Source of the DNA: Desulfolucanica intricata
GTDB taxonomy: Bacteria; Bacillota; Desulfotomaculia; Desulfotomaculales; Desulfofarciminaceae
Length of the DNA: 64,000 nucleotides
Direction: 5' to 3'
NCBI RefSeq assembly: GCF_001592105.1
Contig: NZ_BCWE01000003.1
Coordinates: 218,600-282,599, forward strand
Below are positions 51,625 to 60,417 of the stretch, one piece after another. The first letter of the stretch is position 1, and every line of letters starts with the position of its first letter. The position numbers and the translations under genes were made by a program. The notes beneath the pieces were generated by a model. That model ran no database searches and was not told the origin of the DNA. It worked only from the letters and a program-made list of their open reading frames with translations.

Positions 51625-52647
51625 ATGTTCTTTAAACCCAAAAGGGTTTTTTTTGAACAGGATGCCTTAAAATATCCCCTGGGTGAAAAGTTGTACCGGG
51701 AATTTAAACAACAAGCAGTGGAAATAAAATTAATCGGGTCTCATAACAGGGTTACCGGTATTCCCGGAAAAACGCCCCGGGAAGCTTATCGGGAAGGGAA
51801 GAACACTATGGTGGTCGGGGTTCGCCGTACTCTGAAGTTTGAATCCTGTAAACCTTCTGCCCATTACCAGCTTCCCCTGGCCACAAGTTGTGCAGGTATG
51901 TGTGAATATTGTTATCTTAATACTACTCTGGGGAAGAAACCCTATCTGCGGATATATGTAAATATTGAAGAGATTTTAAATCAAGCAAAAAAATATATCG
52001 AGGAAAGAAAACCGGAAATTACATTTTTTGAAGGAGCGGCAACTTCGGACCCAATTCCGGTAGAGAAGTACAGCGGCTCTCTTAAAAAAACGATACATTT
52101 TTTTGGTACTCAGGAATACGGAAGATTTAGATTTGTGACCAAGTTTACGGATGTAGACAGCTTAATGAATGTAGATCACAATAAACATACTCGTTTCAGG
52201 TTCAGTGTTAATACTGATGATATAATCAAGCGTTATGAGCACCGGACTCCTTCGCTGTCACAGAGGGTTGAGGCAGCCGGGAAAGTCGCTAAATCCGGGT
52301 ATCCCCTGGGCTTTATTATAGCACCGATTATTATATATCCTAATTGGCGGCGGGAATATCTAGATTTGCTGCAGAAGCTAAAAAATATATTATCTAATGG
52401 CTGCGAAAAAGAACTTACCTTTGAATTGATAACCCATAGATTTACGGCCAGAGCAAAAAATAATATTTTGGACATATATCCCGATACTGAACTGCCTATG
52501 ATTGAAGAAGAGCGAAAATTTAAGTATGGGCAATTTGGCTACGGAAAGTATGTCTACCCGAAGGAACAAATGGCGGAAGTTAAAGCTTTTTTTACTGAGC
52601 GGATCGCAGAGTACTTTCCAAAATCTAAAATTGATTATTTGGTGTAG
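51625..52647 (+). CDS. splB: Spore photoproduct lyase
   Basis: Radical SAM enzyme that repairs the spore photoproduct thymine dimer during germination. A 340-residue protein with the cluster-binding CAGMCEYC (CxxxCxxC, about residues 90-97) in LATSCAGMCEYCYLNTTLG, and the family segments VGVRRTLKFESCKPSAHYQ and RFRFSVNTDDI. The ATG follows GAGGTG. It stands alone, with its own terminator. Confidence 0.97.
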   Translation: MFFKPKRVFFEQDALKYPLGEKLYREFKQQAVEIKLIGSHNRVTGIPGKTPREAYREGKNTMVVGVRRTLKFESCKPSAHYQLPLATSCAGMCEYCYLNTTLGKKPYLRIYVNIEEILNQAKKYIEERKPEITFFEGAATSDPIPVEKYSGSLKKTIHFFGTQEYGRFRFVTKFTDVDSLMNVDHNKHTRFRFSVNTDDIIKRYEHRTPSLSQRVEAAGKVAKSGYPLGFIIAPIIIYPNWRREYLDLLQKLKNILSNGCEKELTFELITHRFTARAKNNILDIYPDTELPMIEEERKFKYGQFGYGKYVYPKEQMAEVKAFFTERIAEYFPKSKIDYLV

Positions 52648-52849
52648 ATATGGTATCTGTATATTCTGACAAGTTTGATTTTATCAAAGATAATTGTCAT
52701 TTAAAAATACATGTGTTAAAATATCCGTGTAATGGATGGTATCATTTTAGAACCATACCGGATAAGGTTAATTATTTAAATTTTCAAGCTTTTAACATTA
52801 TACCGCTTGGAGCCGGGATGGACCGAGACGGGAGGATAAGCTTATTTAT

Positions 52850-52881
52850 GCCTTTCGGTAATTACCCGGAAGGCTTTTTTG
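52850..52881 (+). terminator. Terminator in the gap downstream of splB
   Basis: Stem GCCTTTCGG / CCGGAAGGC with one G-U pair and a TTTTTT tail. It lies 200 bases after splB. The gap from 52648 to 53045 holds this, repeat copies D and E and no convincing gene. Confidence 0.8.
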
Positions 52882-52920
52882 TACTTTAGGGGATTATATA
52901 CTTCTAAGTTTTGTGGATAA
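52881..52920 (-). repeat. Dispersed DnaA-box-headed repeat, copy D
   Basis: Read on the minus strand it is TTATCCACA (a perfect DnaA box) then AAACTTAG, then ATAATCCCCTAAAGTAC, and it is joined to the terminator. Confidence 0.65.
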
Positions 52921-52960
52921 GTTCTTTAATGTTTTCTTTCCTACTTTAAAAATGTTGCTT

Positions 52961-52979
52961 CATAATTTCCTTCAAGTAC
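52961..52979 (+). repeat. Dispersed repeat, partial copy E
   Basis: CATAATTTCCTTCAAGTAC is the inner half of the repeat on the plus strand. The DnaA-box half is missing. Confidence 0.4.
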
Positions 52980-53045
52980 GAGTACCTTTGGCTGTCTCGT
53001 GAGTCGCGGTGGCAACTTTCTTGTTAATAAAAGGAGAAGTAAAAT

Positions 53046-53924
53046 ATGGAGAAACCTTCGGTTGCTATAGTTGGTGCAGGAAAAGTTGGGACAGCATTAG
53101 CTGTTTTATTAAAAGAAAATGGTTATCCTATTATCGGAATATCCAGTAGAAGTCCTGCTTCTGCGAAAGCTGCTGCTGAAAAGGTTGATTCCGAGGTGGT
53201 TATTTGCCCGGAGGAAATTACCCGTAAAGCAGGACTGGTTTTTATTACAACCCCGGATCGGGAAATTGGTAATGTTGACGGGGTTATAGGACGAAACGGG
53301 GGATACAAGCCGGGACAAGTAGTAGCTCATACCAGTGGTTCAGAGCCCGCTGAGATTTTAGTGAGCGCCCGAAAAGCGGGTGCTGCAGTTGTCTCGATTC
53401 ACCCTCTGCAGTCGTTTGCTGATGTCCGGATGGCAATACATAATCTTCCCGGATCCTATTTTGCTCTGGAGGGGGACCGGGAAGCGATGTCTTTGGCGGA
53501 AAAGATTGTCATGGATTTGAGGGGTAAAAAGTTTACTATTTCTAAAAAAGATAAAGTCTTATATCACGCTGCAGCTTGTATTGCTTCTAATTATCTCGTT
53601 TCATTAATGCATTTTAGCACAGGGCTGTACGAGAGATTCGGTTTATCCCGTCAGCAGGCCTTTGAAGCACTGTACCCGTTAATTCAGGGTACGCTAAATA
53701 ATATCGGGCAAGTGGGAACTATAAATGCCCTAACCGGACCTATTTCCAGAGGTGATGCACCGACTGTGGCCAAGCACTTAATTAATTTTGCGAAGTGTGA
53801 GCCGCTTGAAAAAGACTTGTACCGCCTTCTTGGACAATATACAGTAAAGATTGCCTTGGAAAAAGGGAGTATCAATAAACTACAAGCCAGTGAATTATAC
53901 CGGTATTTAAAGGAGGATATATGA
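53046..53924 (+). CDS. Rossmann/DUF2520 oxidoreductase, probable PanG-type ketopantoate reductase
   Basis: A 292-residue NAD(P)-binding protein, with the N-terminal AIVGAGKVGTALAVLLKENG (about residues 7-26) and the DUF2520 C-terminal helical domain with VSIHPLQSF, HAAACIASNYLVSLMH and GPISRGD. It is the first gene of the panB-panC-panD cluster, its stop overlaps panB, and no PanE is present. PanG of Francisella, a ketopantoate reductase, is of a similar Rossmann type, and this position suggests it makes pantoate. This is inference from context. AAGGAGAAG precedes the ATG. Confidence 0.75.
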   Translation: MEKPSVAIVGAGKVGTALAVLLKENGYPIIGISSRSPASAKAAAEKVDSEVVICPEEITRKAGLVFITTPDREIGNVDGVIGRNGGYKPGQVVAHTSGSEPAEILVSARKAGAAVVSIHPLQSFADVRMAIHNLPGSYFALEGDREAMSLAEKIVMDLRGKKFTISKKDKVLYHAAACIASNYLVSLMHFSTGLYERFGLSRQQAFEALYPLIQGTLNNIGQVGTINALTGPISRGDAPTVAKHLINFAKCEPLEKDLYRLLGQYTVKIALEKGSINKLQASELYRYLKEDI

Positions 53925-54763
53925 TGAATAAACAGAGGGTTACTACTGCAACTTTTCGAGAAATGAAGTTAGCGAAAAAACCAATTACTATGTTAACGGC
54001 CTATGATTATCCTGTTGCTAAAATGTTGGATGCTTGTGGTATTGATGCTGTCTTAGTCGGAGATTCCGTGGGTAATGTGGTTTTGGGGTATGATTCCACC
54101 GTTCCGGTAACTATGGATGAGATGGTGCATCATGTTAAGGCTGTTTCCCGGGCGGTAAAAAGGGCTATGGTGGTGGCGGACATGCCTTTTTTATCGTATC
54201 ACATTTCCAACGAAAAATCCCTTGAAAATGCCGGATCTCTTATGCAAGAAGCCGGCGCGCAAGCTCTTAAACTTGAGGGCGGCCAAGAGATTTGTGAGAC
54301 TGTTCGTATTATGGTAAATGCAGGAATACCGGTAATGGGGCATTTAGGCTTGACCCCCCAATCAGTACATCAAATGGGAGGGTACCGGGTTCAAGGTAAG
54401 GATGAGAAGGCGGCTAAAAAGCTATTGCTTGACGCCCAGGCTTTAGTGGATGCCGGAGTTTTTTCGATTGTACTGGAATGTGTACCAACACCCCTTGCTA
54501 AAATGATTACGGAAAAAGTAGAAGTGGCTACTATAGGTATTGGTGCGGGTCCTTATTGTGACGGGCAGGTGCTGGTCACTCATGATATGCTGGGTCTTTA
54601 CGGAGGTCAACCACCGAAATTTGTAAAAAAATTTGCAGATCTACATCAAAATATTATAGATGCCATTAAAGCTTATCGCGTAGAGGTACAAGCAGGGGAT
54701 TTCCCTACACCGGACTACGGTTTTAATATGTCTCAAGATGTTTTGGAAAAATTAAATAAGTAG
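53924..54763 (+). CDS. panB: 3-methyl-2-oxobutanoate hydroxymethyltransferase
   Basis: Makes ketopantoate from 2-oxoisovalerate and methylene-THF, the first step of pantothenate synthesis. A 279-residue TIM barrel with MLTAYDYPVAKMLD, VGDSVGNVVLGYDSTVPVT, KLEGG, and IGIGAGPYCDGQVLVTHDMLG. Two ATG codons (53921 and 53924) sit at the AGGAGG site; the second has better spacing. It overlaps the upstream reductase stop, so the two are translationally coupled. Confidence 0.97.
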   Translation: MNKQRVTTATFREMKLAKKPITMLTAYDYPVAKMLDACGIDAVLVGDSVGNVVLGYDSTVPVTMDEMVHHVKAVSRAVKRAMVVADMPFLSYHISNEKSLENAGSLMQEAGAQALKLEGGQEICETVRIMVNAGIPVMGHLGLTPQSVHQMGGYRVQGKDEKAAKKLLLDAQALVDAGVFSIVLECVPTPLAKMITEKVEVATIGIGAGPYCDGQVLVTHDMLGLYGGQPPKFVKKFADLHQNIIDAIKAYRVEVQAGDFPTPDYGFNMSQDVLEKLNK

Positions 54764-54773
54764 GTGGAATATA

Positions 54774-55619
54774 GTGGAGATTTGCAAAACAATAGCCCAA
54801 ACCCGGGCTTATCTTCACCGGGCAAGATTAAATGGGTTAACAGTAGGGCTGGTTCCCACTATGGGTTATTTGCATGAAGGACACTTATCTTTAATGAGGG
54901 AATGTAAAAAGAAATGTGATGTTGTAGTGGTGAGTATTTTTGTTAATCCGCTGCAGTTTGGCCCCACGGAGGATTTTGCTCAATATCCCAGGGATTTGGA
55001 GCGAGATGCCAGGCTGGCTGAAACTGTCGGTGCAGATTTGATTTTTTGCCCTGAGCCATCGGAGATGTATCTGTCAAACCACAGTACCTTTGTGGAAGTA
55101 GAGAACTTAACGGATAAGATGTGCGGTAAGTCCCGGCCCGGCCACTTCCGGGGAGTAGCCACTGTTGTTACAAAATTATTTAATATTGTCCGGCCTGATT
55201 ATGCTTTTTTTGGCCAAAAGGATGCTCAACAGGCACTGGTAATTCAAAAAATGGTTGAAGATTTAAATATGGGTATAGAAATAATTACCGTTCCGATAGT
55301 AAGGGAAGGAGATGGTCTTGCTAAGAGTTCCCGCAATGTATACTTGAGCCCGGAGGAGCGCCGGGCGGCGCCAGTGCTGTGGCGTAGTTTACAAGCTGCC
55401 AAAGCCGCAGTAAAAGAAGGGGAAAGGGATGTAATGAAAATACAAAATATAGTGCGGGATACCATTTCAGCTGAGCCGTTAGCCCAAATTGATTATATTG
55501 AAATTCTTAGTATACCCGATTTGAATGAGCTAACATATTTAAATACTCCGGTATTGTTGGCGTTAGCAGTACGTTTTGGGAAAACCCGATTAATAGATAA
55601 TATTATTTTGGAGGCTTAA
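54774..55619 (+). CDS. panC: Pantoate-beta-alanine ligase
   Basis: Joins pantoate and beta-alanine with ATP, giving pantothenate. A 281-residue protein with the [17 protein letters not shown]-binding HIGH-type motif (about residues 29-42), [13 protein letters not shown] and the [13 protein letters not shown] signature. The GTG start follows GGTGGAA. Ten bases after panB. Confidence 0.97.
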   Translation: MEICKTIAQTRAYLHRARLNGLTVGLVPTMGYLHEGHLSLMRECKKKCDVVVVSIFVNPLQFGPTEDFAQYPRDLERDARLAETVGADLIFCPEPSEMYLSNHSTFVEVENLTDKMCGKSRPGHFRGVATVVTKLFNIVRPDYAFFGQKDAQQALVIQKMVEDLNMGIEIITVPIVREGDGLAKSSRNVYLSPEERRAAPVLWRSLQAAKAAVKEGERDVMKIQNIVRDTISAEPLAQIDYIEILSIPDLNELTYLNTPVLLALAVRFGKTRLIDNIILEA

Positions 55620-55621
55620 AG

Positions 55622-56011
55622 ATGTTTTTAACCATGTTCAAATCAAAGATCCACCGGGCCACGGTTACGGAGGCCAATTTAAACTATATGGGTAGTATAA
55701 CCATTGATCAAACCCTACTGGAGACAGCGAAAATTTATCCCCATGAAAAAGTGCAGGTGGTTAATAATAATAACGGGGCAAGATTTGAGACTTATGTAAT
55801 TGCAGGACCAAAGGATTCCGGTGTAATCTGCCTAAACGGTGCTGCGGCCCGTTTAGTACAACCCGGTGATGAAGTAATCATTATTGCTTATACCATAATA
55901 GATGAACGAGAAGCGCGGGATTTTAAACCTACTGTAGTCTTTGTAAATCAAGACAATAAAGTAAAGCAGATAACAAACGGTGAAAATCATGGAGAGATTG
56001 GCCGGCTTTAA
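55622..56011 (+). CDS. panD: Aspartate 1-decarboxylase precursor
   Basis: Makes beta-alanine from aspartate. The 129-residue proenzyme cleaves itself at Gly24-Ser25 to form the pyruvoyl group; the site is present as NYMGSITID, at exactly those residues when translation starts at 55622. The [13 protein letters not shown] region and the [21 protein letters not shown] core are typical. GGAGG lies 8 bases before the ATG, inside the end of panC. Last gene of the pantothenate operon. Confidence 0.97.
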   Translation: MFLTMFKSKIHRATVTEANLNYMGSITIDQTLLETAKIYPHEKVQVVNNNNGARFETYVIAGPKDSGVICLNGAAARLVQPGDEVIIIAYTIIDEREARDFKPTVVFVNQDNKVKQITNGENHGEIGRL

Positions 56012-56082
56012 CAGGTAATTGATTAATTAGGGTCAGAATAACTTTAAAATTAAATAAGGCAATTTAAACAGGAGATATAGAA

Positions 56083-56120
56083 AGTGCCGCTCTATTGGGC
56101 GGCATTTGTTTCTGTTTTTT
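56083..56120 (+). terminator. Possible terminator after panD
   Basis: Stem TGCCGC / GCGGCA with a loop of about 8 bases, then a pyrimidine-rich tail with TTTTTT. The tail meets the BirA operator. Confidence 0.45.
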
Positions 56121-56172
56121 GTTAACCATATTTATGACCCCGGTTGACAGTAGGCGGTTAAATAATTATAAT
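56119..56172 (+). promoter_or_regulatory. BirA-type operator overlapping the birA promoter
   Basis: TTGTTAACC (56119-56127), a 14-base gap, GGTTGACAG (56142-56150): the BirA operator consensus TTGTTAACC-N14/15-GGTTAACAA with two differences in the right half. The promoter TTGACA (56144-56149), 17-base spacer, TATAAT (56167-56172) overlaps it, so BirA should repress its own gene. Confidence 0.75.
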
Positions 56173-56194
56173 ATTTTCATAGGAGTGAAAAAAA

Positions 56195-57160
56195 TTGAAG
56201 AATAAAATCTTAACCTTTTTAAAAAATTTTGAATCCCAATATATATCCGGAGAAGAAATATGCAAAAGCCTGGGGGTCTCCAGAACAGCGGTTTGGAAGC
56301 ATATTCAAAGTTTGAAAGAAGAAGGATATATTATTGAATCTCAGCCCAGAAAAGGATATTGTTTAATGGAAACTCCGGATCGACTTTATCCGGAAGAAGT
56401 AAAAAGAGGTTTATTAACTGATACGATTGGTAGGGATATCAGGTATTTTGAACGGGTTGATTCAACCAATAATATAGCTAAGGATTTAGCCCGTCAGGGT
56501 GCTGCCGAGGGTACAGTGGTTGTAGCGGAAGAACAACTGGGAGGACGTGGGAGATTGGGACGCTCCTGGTGTTCTCCATATGGTAAGGGCGTTTGGATGT
56601 CGGTAGTTTTAAGGCCGGTAGTAAGACCGGAAGTTGCTTCACAAATTACAATCCTTACTGCGGTAGCCGTGGCCCGGGCCGTACGTTCGGTGTGCAGCAT
56701 AGTTCCGGGTATTAAATGGCCGAATGATTTATATATGGCCGGAAAAAAACTATGTGGTATATTAACAGAGATGAGTGCCGAGCCGGACCGGGTTAATTAT
56801 GTGGTTGTCGGTATAGGTATAAATACAAGTTCATTGGGCGATTCTGCTCCACCGGAAATAAGAAATAAGGTTACTTCTTTAGCAGATGGGACCGGTAAAG
56901 GTGTTTCTCGTATTATATTAATGCAAGAGATATTGAGGGAATTGGAAATTTGTTATCAAAGCTGGCAGGTAAAGGGTTTTCAGCATATTTTAGTGGAGTG
57001 GAAGGAACTGTGTCAAAGTTTACATCGTTCAGTGACGGTTGTTACTTTAAATGGTACTTTTTCCGGTTGGGCAGAGGATATAGATGACAGCGGTGCTCTT
57101 TTATTAAGATTATCTGACGGGAGAATTAAAAAATTTATATCAGGGGATGTTTGTAATTGA
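56195..57160 (+). CDS. birA: Bifunctional biotin repressor / biotin-protein ligase
   Basis: Attaches biotin to carboxylase carrier proteins and represses biotin genes when it is in excess. A 321-residue protein with an N-terminal winged HTH (EICKSLGVSRTAVWKHIQSL, about residues 21-40), the catalytic GGRGRLGRSWCSP loop (about residues 116-128), KWPNDLYMAGKKLCGIL and the C-terminal SH3-like domain. The TTG start follows AGGAGTG by 7 bases. It has its own promoter with a BirA-type operator. Confidence 0.97.
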   Translation: MKNKILTFLKNFESQYISGEEICKSLGVSRTAVWKHIQSLKEEGYIIESQPRKGYCLMETPDRLYPEEVKRGLLTDTIGRDIRYFERVDSTNNIAKDLARQGAAEGTVVVAEEQLGGRGRLGRSWCSPYGKGVWMSVVLRPVVRPEVASQITILTAVAVARAVRSVCSIVPGIKWPNDLYMAGKKLCGILTEMSAEPDRVNYVVVGIGINTSSLGDSAPPEIRNKVTSLADGTGKGVSRIILMQEILRELEICYQSWQVKGFQHILVEWKELCQSLHRSVTVVTLNGTFSGWAEDIDDSGALLLRLSDGRIKKFISGDVCN

Positions 57161-57180
57161 TTTTTTACTTTTATAAGGTA

Positions 57181-57222
57181 GAGTGCCTGCGTCTGTTTAA
57201 TAAGCTTATAGGGCACTTTTTT
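57181..57222 (+). terminator. Terminator after birA
   Basis: Stem AGTGCC / GGGCACT with a long loop and TTTTTT. Confidence 0.6.
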
Positions 57223-57272
57223 ACAATTAAGGTTAACCGACCGCTTGTATGAAGTTGACGAGGAGGGGTAAG

Positions 57273-57842
57273 GTGAAATTCACACCCAGGGATATTACGT
57301 TAACGGCTATGTTTGCCGCTCTGACTGCCATAGTGGCGGTATTGGGGAGATTTGGAGTAACAGCAATAGTTCCGTTTAGTTTACAGCCGCTGGTTGCTTT
57401 GTTGGCGGGAGGGATTTTGGGGGCACGTTTGGGAGCTGTTAGTATGCTTGTCTATGTTTTGATGGGACTAATTGGTTTACCTGTATTTGAGAAAGTTCCT
57501 TTCGGTGGACCGGCATATGTTTTACAACCCACTTTTGGATTTTTGATTGGTTTAATTGCAGCGGCATACTTAACGGGTAAATTTTTAGAAGGTAAGCAGG
57601 ACAAGGGTTTTTGGCATTATTATGGAGCTATGTTAATAGGGTTGGCAGTTATTTATTTGTTAGGACTTCCTTATCTGTATGCAGTATTAAATATATATCT
57701 GGGACAAATAATGTCTGTTTGGAGAGTATTAGAAATTGGTTTTATTCCGTTTATTGCTTTTGACCTGATTAAAGCAATCATTTCAGCAGTTATCGCCAAG
57801 CTTGTTTACAAGAGAATTAATCCCGTGATGGAAAAGCGCTGA
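57273..57842 (+). CDS. bioY: Biotin transporter S component BioY
   Basis: Substrate-binding subunit of an ECF-type biotin importer. A 189-residue protein with six hydrophobic segments and the family motifs TAIVPFSLQPLVALLAGGILGARLG and VFGGPAYVLQPTFGFLIGL-like residues (PFGGPAYVLQPTFG). No EcfT/EcfA genes are beside it. The GTG at 57273 follows AGGAGGGG; an in-frame ATG at 57249 is upstream of that site. It sits directly after birA; GGTTAACC at 57232-57239 resembles half of a BirA operator. Confidence 0.95.
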   Translation: MKFTPRDITLTAMFAALTAIVAVLGRFGVTAIVPFSLQPLVALLAGGILGARLGAVSMLVYVLMGLIGLPVFEKVPFGGPAYVLQPTFGFLIGLIAAAYLTGKFLEGKQDKGFWHYYGAMLIGLAVIYLLGLPYLYAVLNIYLGQIMSVWRVLEIGFIPFIAFDLIKAIISAVIAKLVYKRINPVMEKR

Positions 57843-57866
57843 CTTTGTATAGTCAGCGCTTGTGTT
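57834..57866. terminator. Bidirectional terminator between bioY and the ArsR gene
   Basis: Perfect stem AGCGCTGACT / AGTCAGCGCT; the loop is TTGTAT. Confidence 0.85.
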
Positions 57867-58208
57867 TTATTTTTGTTTCCGTGGTTTTTGAAGACCTCTA
57901 AGTATGGAGATAGTGTTTTCAGCTTGTTCTAACAAAATGTTATCAAGAAGGTCGAGAATTTGAAAAATTTGTGGGTGTTTAACTTTATAAATTACTTTAA
58001 GACCATCTTTTTTAAAGGTTACTAAATCTAATTTTTTTAAAACAGCCAGGTGCTGTGAAATATTTGATTGTTCTATAGCTAAATTATCAATAATTTCACA
58101 TACGCATTTTTCTCCCTCACGCAGGTTTGCTAATATCCTGACTCGTGTAGGGTGTGCAAGGGCTTTTAAAATTTCTGCTTTCATCTTGATGATGTTTTTT
58201 TCAACCAT
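57867..58208 (-). CDS. ArsR/SmtB family repressor
   Basis: A 113-residue winged-helix regulator, with LKALAHPTRVRILANLREGEKCVCEIIDNL and the recognition helix QSNISQHLAVLKKLDLV. The CVC pair in GEKCVCEI (about residue 35) resembles the ArsR-type metal site, which usually needs a third ligand. The AGGGGAGGT site precedes the ATG. It stands alone and converges with bioY. The effector and target are unknown; a metal or thiol is likely. Confidence 0.88.
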   Translation of the reverse strand: MVEKNIIKMKAEILKALAHPTRVRILANLREGEKCVCEIIDNLAIEQSNISQHLAVLKKLDLVTFKKDGLKVIYKVKHPQIFQILDLLDNILLEQAENTISILRGLQKPRKQK

Positions 58209-58384
58209 AAAAACTACCTCCCCTTTATAAAAGGAGTTATTAAATTACATTATTCTAATATTATAAGATTCCATGCTGCTATTGTCAATCAATCTGCCCG
58301 GTACTGCGGATAGGATGTGTTGCACCAAGGATATTGCTTTGTTAAAATTAAGAATAGTTTATAGCAGAGAGGGGAATTTATGAA

Positions 58385-59149
58385 ATGCTTTTGGTATTTG
58401 ATGTTGGAAACACGAACATTGTACTTGGTTTATATAAAGGAAAAAAACTAATTGAAAACTGGAGAATATCTACAGACCGCTGTCGTACTGTAGATGAATA
58501 TGGGATTCTCTTGAGGGAATTATTTGCCAGTCATAATGTTTCTGCCGGGACCGTACGGGCAATTGCAATATCATCTGTGGTGCCGCCCTTAATGACCACT
58601 TTAGAGCAGACTTCATTAAAATATTTTAAAATTAAACCTTTATTTGTCGGGCCCGGCGTAAAAACCGGTTTGCCAATTAAGTATGATAATCCGAGGGAAG
58701 TTGGAGCGGATAGAATAGTGAATGCTGTAGCCGGATATGAACTATATGGAGGCCCGCTGATTATTGTTGACTTTGGTACTGCTACTACTTTCTGTGCAAT
58801 ATCAGAAAAAGGGGAGTATTTGGGTGGGGCAATTGCCCCGGGGATAGGTATATCGGCTGAGGCACTATTTACTCGGGCTGCTAAGTTATCAAGGGTTGAT
58901 ATAATCAGGCCCGAAGCAGCCATTGCTAAAAATACGATTAACAGTATGCAGTCAGGAATATACTATGGTTTTGTCGGACAAGTAAAGGAACTTATCAATA
59001 GATTTAAGCAGGAATTAGGGGAAAATTCCTATGTAGTGGCTACGGGTGGACTGGCATCGTTAATTGCAAAGGAGGCAAATAATATTGATAAGGTAGATCC
59101 GTTTTTAACCTTAACCGGTTTAAGAATTATATATGAACGGAACATGTAA
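58385..59149 (+). CDS. coaX: Type III pantothenate kinase
   Basis: Phosphorylates pantothenate, first step from vitamin B5 to CoA. A 254-residue ASKHA-fold enzyme with [15 protein letters not shown] (residues 3-17), [13 protein letters not shown] and the [11 protein letters not shown] motif (about residues 129-139). It fits with the panB-panC-panD operon nearby. GAGGGGAA precedes the ATG. Confidence 0.96.
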   Translation: MLLVFDVGNTNIVLGLYKGKKLIENWRISTDRCRTVDEYGILLRELFASHNVSAGTVRAIAISSVVPPLMTTLEQTSLKYFKIKPLFVGPGVKTGLPIKYDNPREVGADRIVNAVAGYELYGGPLIIVDFGTATTFCAISEKGEYLGGAIAPGIGISAEALFTRAAKLSRVDIIRPEAAIAKNTINSMQSGIYYGFVGQVKELINRFKQELGENSYVVATGGLASLIAKEANNIDKVDPFLTLTGLRIIYERNM

Positions 59150-59167
59150 CGTTTTGGGGGTTAAAGA

Positions 59168-60133
59168 ATGCTTCAGATAGGTAATGTGAAAATCGATAAT
59201 CCGGTTTTTTCGGCCCCTATGGCCGGAATAACTGACAGGGCCTATCGAATACTGGCAAAGCAGGCCGGGTGTGGTTTAGTTTTTTCAGAAATGATTAGTG
59301 ACCAGGCCCTTTTACATGGAAATCCCCGTACAAATAGACTATTGGATTGTACAGGGGAAAGCGGGCCGATTAGTATGCAGATTTTTGGTGCCGATCCGGA
59401 TAATATGTCCCGGGCTGCTCAAATTGTCCAAGATCGTGGAGCGGATATTATTGATATAAATATGGGCTGTCCAACACCAAAAATAGTAAAAAACGGTGAG
59501 GGAGCAGCGCTTATGAAAAATCCGGAACTAGCTGAAACTATTGTTAGAAAGGTTGTTCAAAATGTAAGCGTACCTGTTACTGTAAAAATGAGGAAGGGTT
59601 GGGACGAAGCCTCTGCCAACGCTGTAGAATTTGCACGTCGCATCGAAAGTGCGGGGGCATCGGCTGTCACTGTGCATGGCCGTACCAGGGCACAATTTTA
59701 CAGTGGGAAAGCTGATTGGGATATCATTAAGAAGGTTAAAGAAAATATATCCATTCCTGTAATCGGTAACGGTGATGTATGGTTTCCTAAAGATGCTGCC
59801 CGTATGCTGAGTTATACCGGATGCGACGCAGTAATGATTGGGAGGGCATCTTTGGGAAACCCCTGGGTGTTTAGTTCAACAATCCATTATCTTGAAACCG
59901 GAGAAGAACTGCCGGCACCTACCCCTCACGATAAAGTTACCATGGCTTTAAAACATCTCGAACTGCTAGTTGACTTAAAGGGTGAGGTAATAGCCGTCTG
60001 GGAAATGCGCAAACATGCAGCTTGGTATACAAAAGGTTTGAGAGATGCATCCCGTTTAAGAGAAAAAATTAACCGAGCAGGATCTTTAAACGAGATTAGG
60101 TCTTTGTTAAATGGTTTTATCTTGTCCGAATAA
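59168..60133 (+). CDS. dusB: tRNA-dihydrouridine synthase B
   Basis: FMN enzyme that reduces uridine to dihydrouridine in tRNA. A 321-residue TIM barrel with FSAPMAGITDRAYR, the catalytic cysteine in INMGCPTPKIVKNGEGAAL (about residue 100), TVHGRTRAQFYSG and IGNGDVW, with an GCDAVMIGRASLGNPW phosphate-binding motif. The ATG follows GGGGGTTAAAG. It follows coaX by 18 bases. In B. subtilis yacF (dusB) also precedes lysS. Confidence 0.97.
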   Translation: MLQIGNVKIDNPVFSAPMAGITDRAYRILAKQAGCGLVFSEMISDQALLHGNPRTNRLLDCTGESGPISMQIFGADPDNMSRAAQIVQDRGADIIDINMGCPTPKIVKNGEGAALMKNPELAETIVRKVVQNVSVPVTVKMRKGWDEASANAVEFARRIESAGASAVTVHGRTRAQFYSGKADWDIIKKVKENISIPVIGNGDVWFPKDAARMLSYTGCDAVMIGRASLGNPWVFSSTIHYLETGEELPAPTPHDKVTMALKHLELLVDLKGEVIAVWEMRKHAAWYTKGLRDASRLREKINRAGSLNEIRSLLNGFILSE

Positions 60134-60417
60134 TTTTATAATATTTTAGAGGAGTGTGGCTTGCAAAAACTGGCAACCCTTAATAAAATAGAGGTACATA
60201 TAGTTTTATAATATAACAATATCGATATTAAAAATAGTTAATAAATCTTCTGTTATGTGTTATAAAAAATTTGTCGAGCAAGCATACCTTCGGTTACCTC
60301 GAAAGATGTTAAGGCAATATTATTAATAAAGACAAGTATGGAATATGCATTAAACGGGGAAAAATAGGCTTTGCATATATTAGTATTAGGTAGGTATTTA
60401 GAACAGGGGGTAAGTAG
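60134..60417. other. Gap before the acyl-ACP-reductase-like gene
   Basis: No gene is seen. It holds TCGAG..CTCGA in a loose hairpin (60274-60302) and GCATATATTAG (60373-60383), which resembles the sporulation-type element at 10478 and contains CATATATTA, a match to the sigma-K -10 CATANNNTA. Otherwise A+T-rich. Confidence 0.4.

Noticed and set aside
52650..52889. A 79-codon plus-strand frame after splB
   Set aside because: It has no ribosome site, no family likeness, and its end runs through the terminator at 52850-52881 and into repeat copy D.
57225..57245. A full BirA operator before bioY
   Set aside because: Only the half GGTTAACC is seen; no matching TTGTTAACC lies at the right distance.
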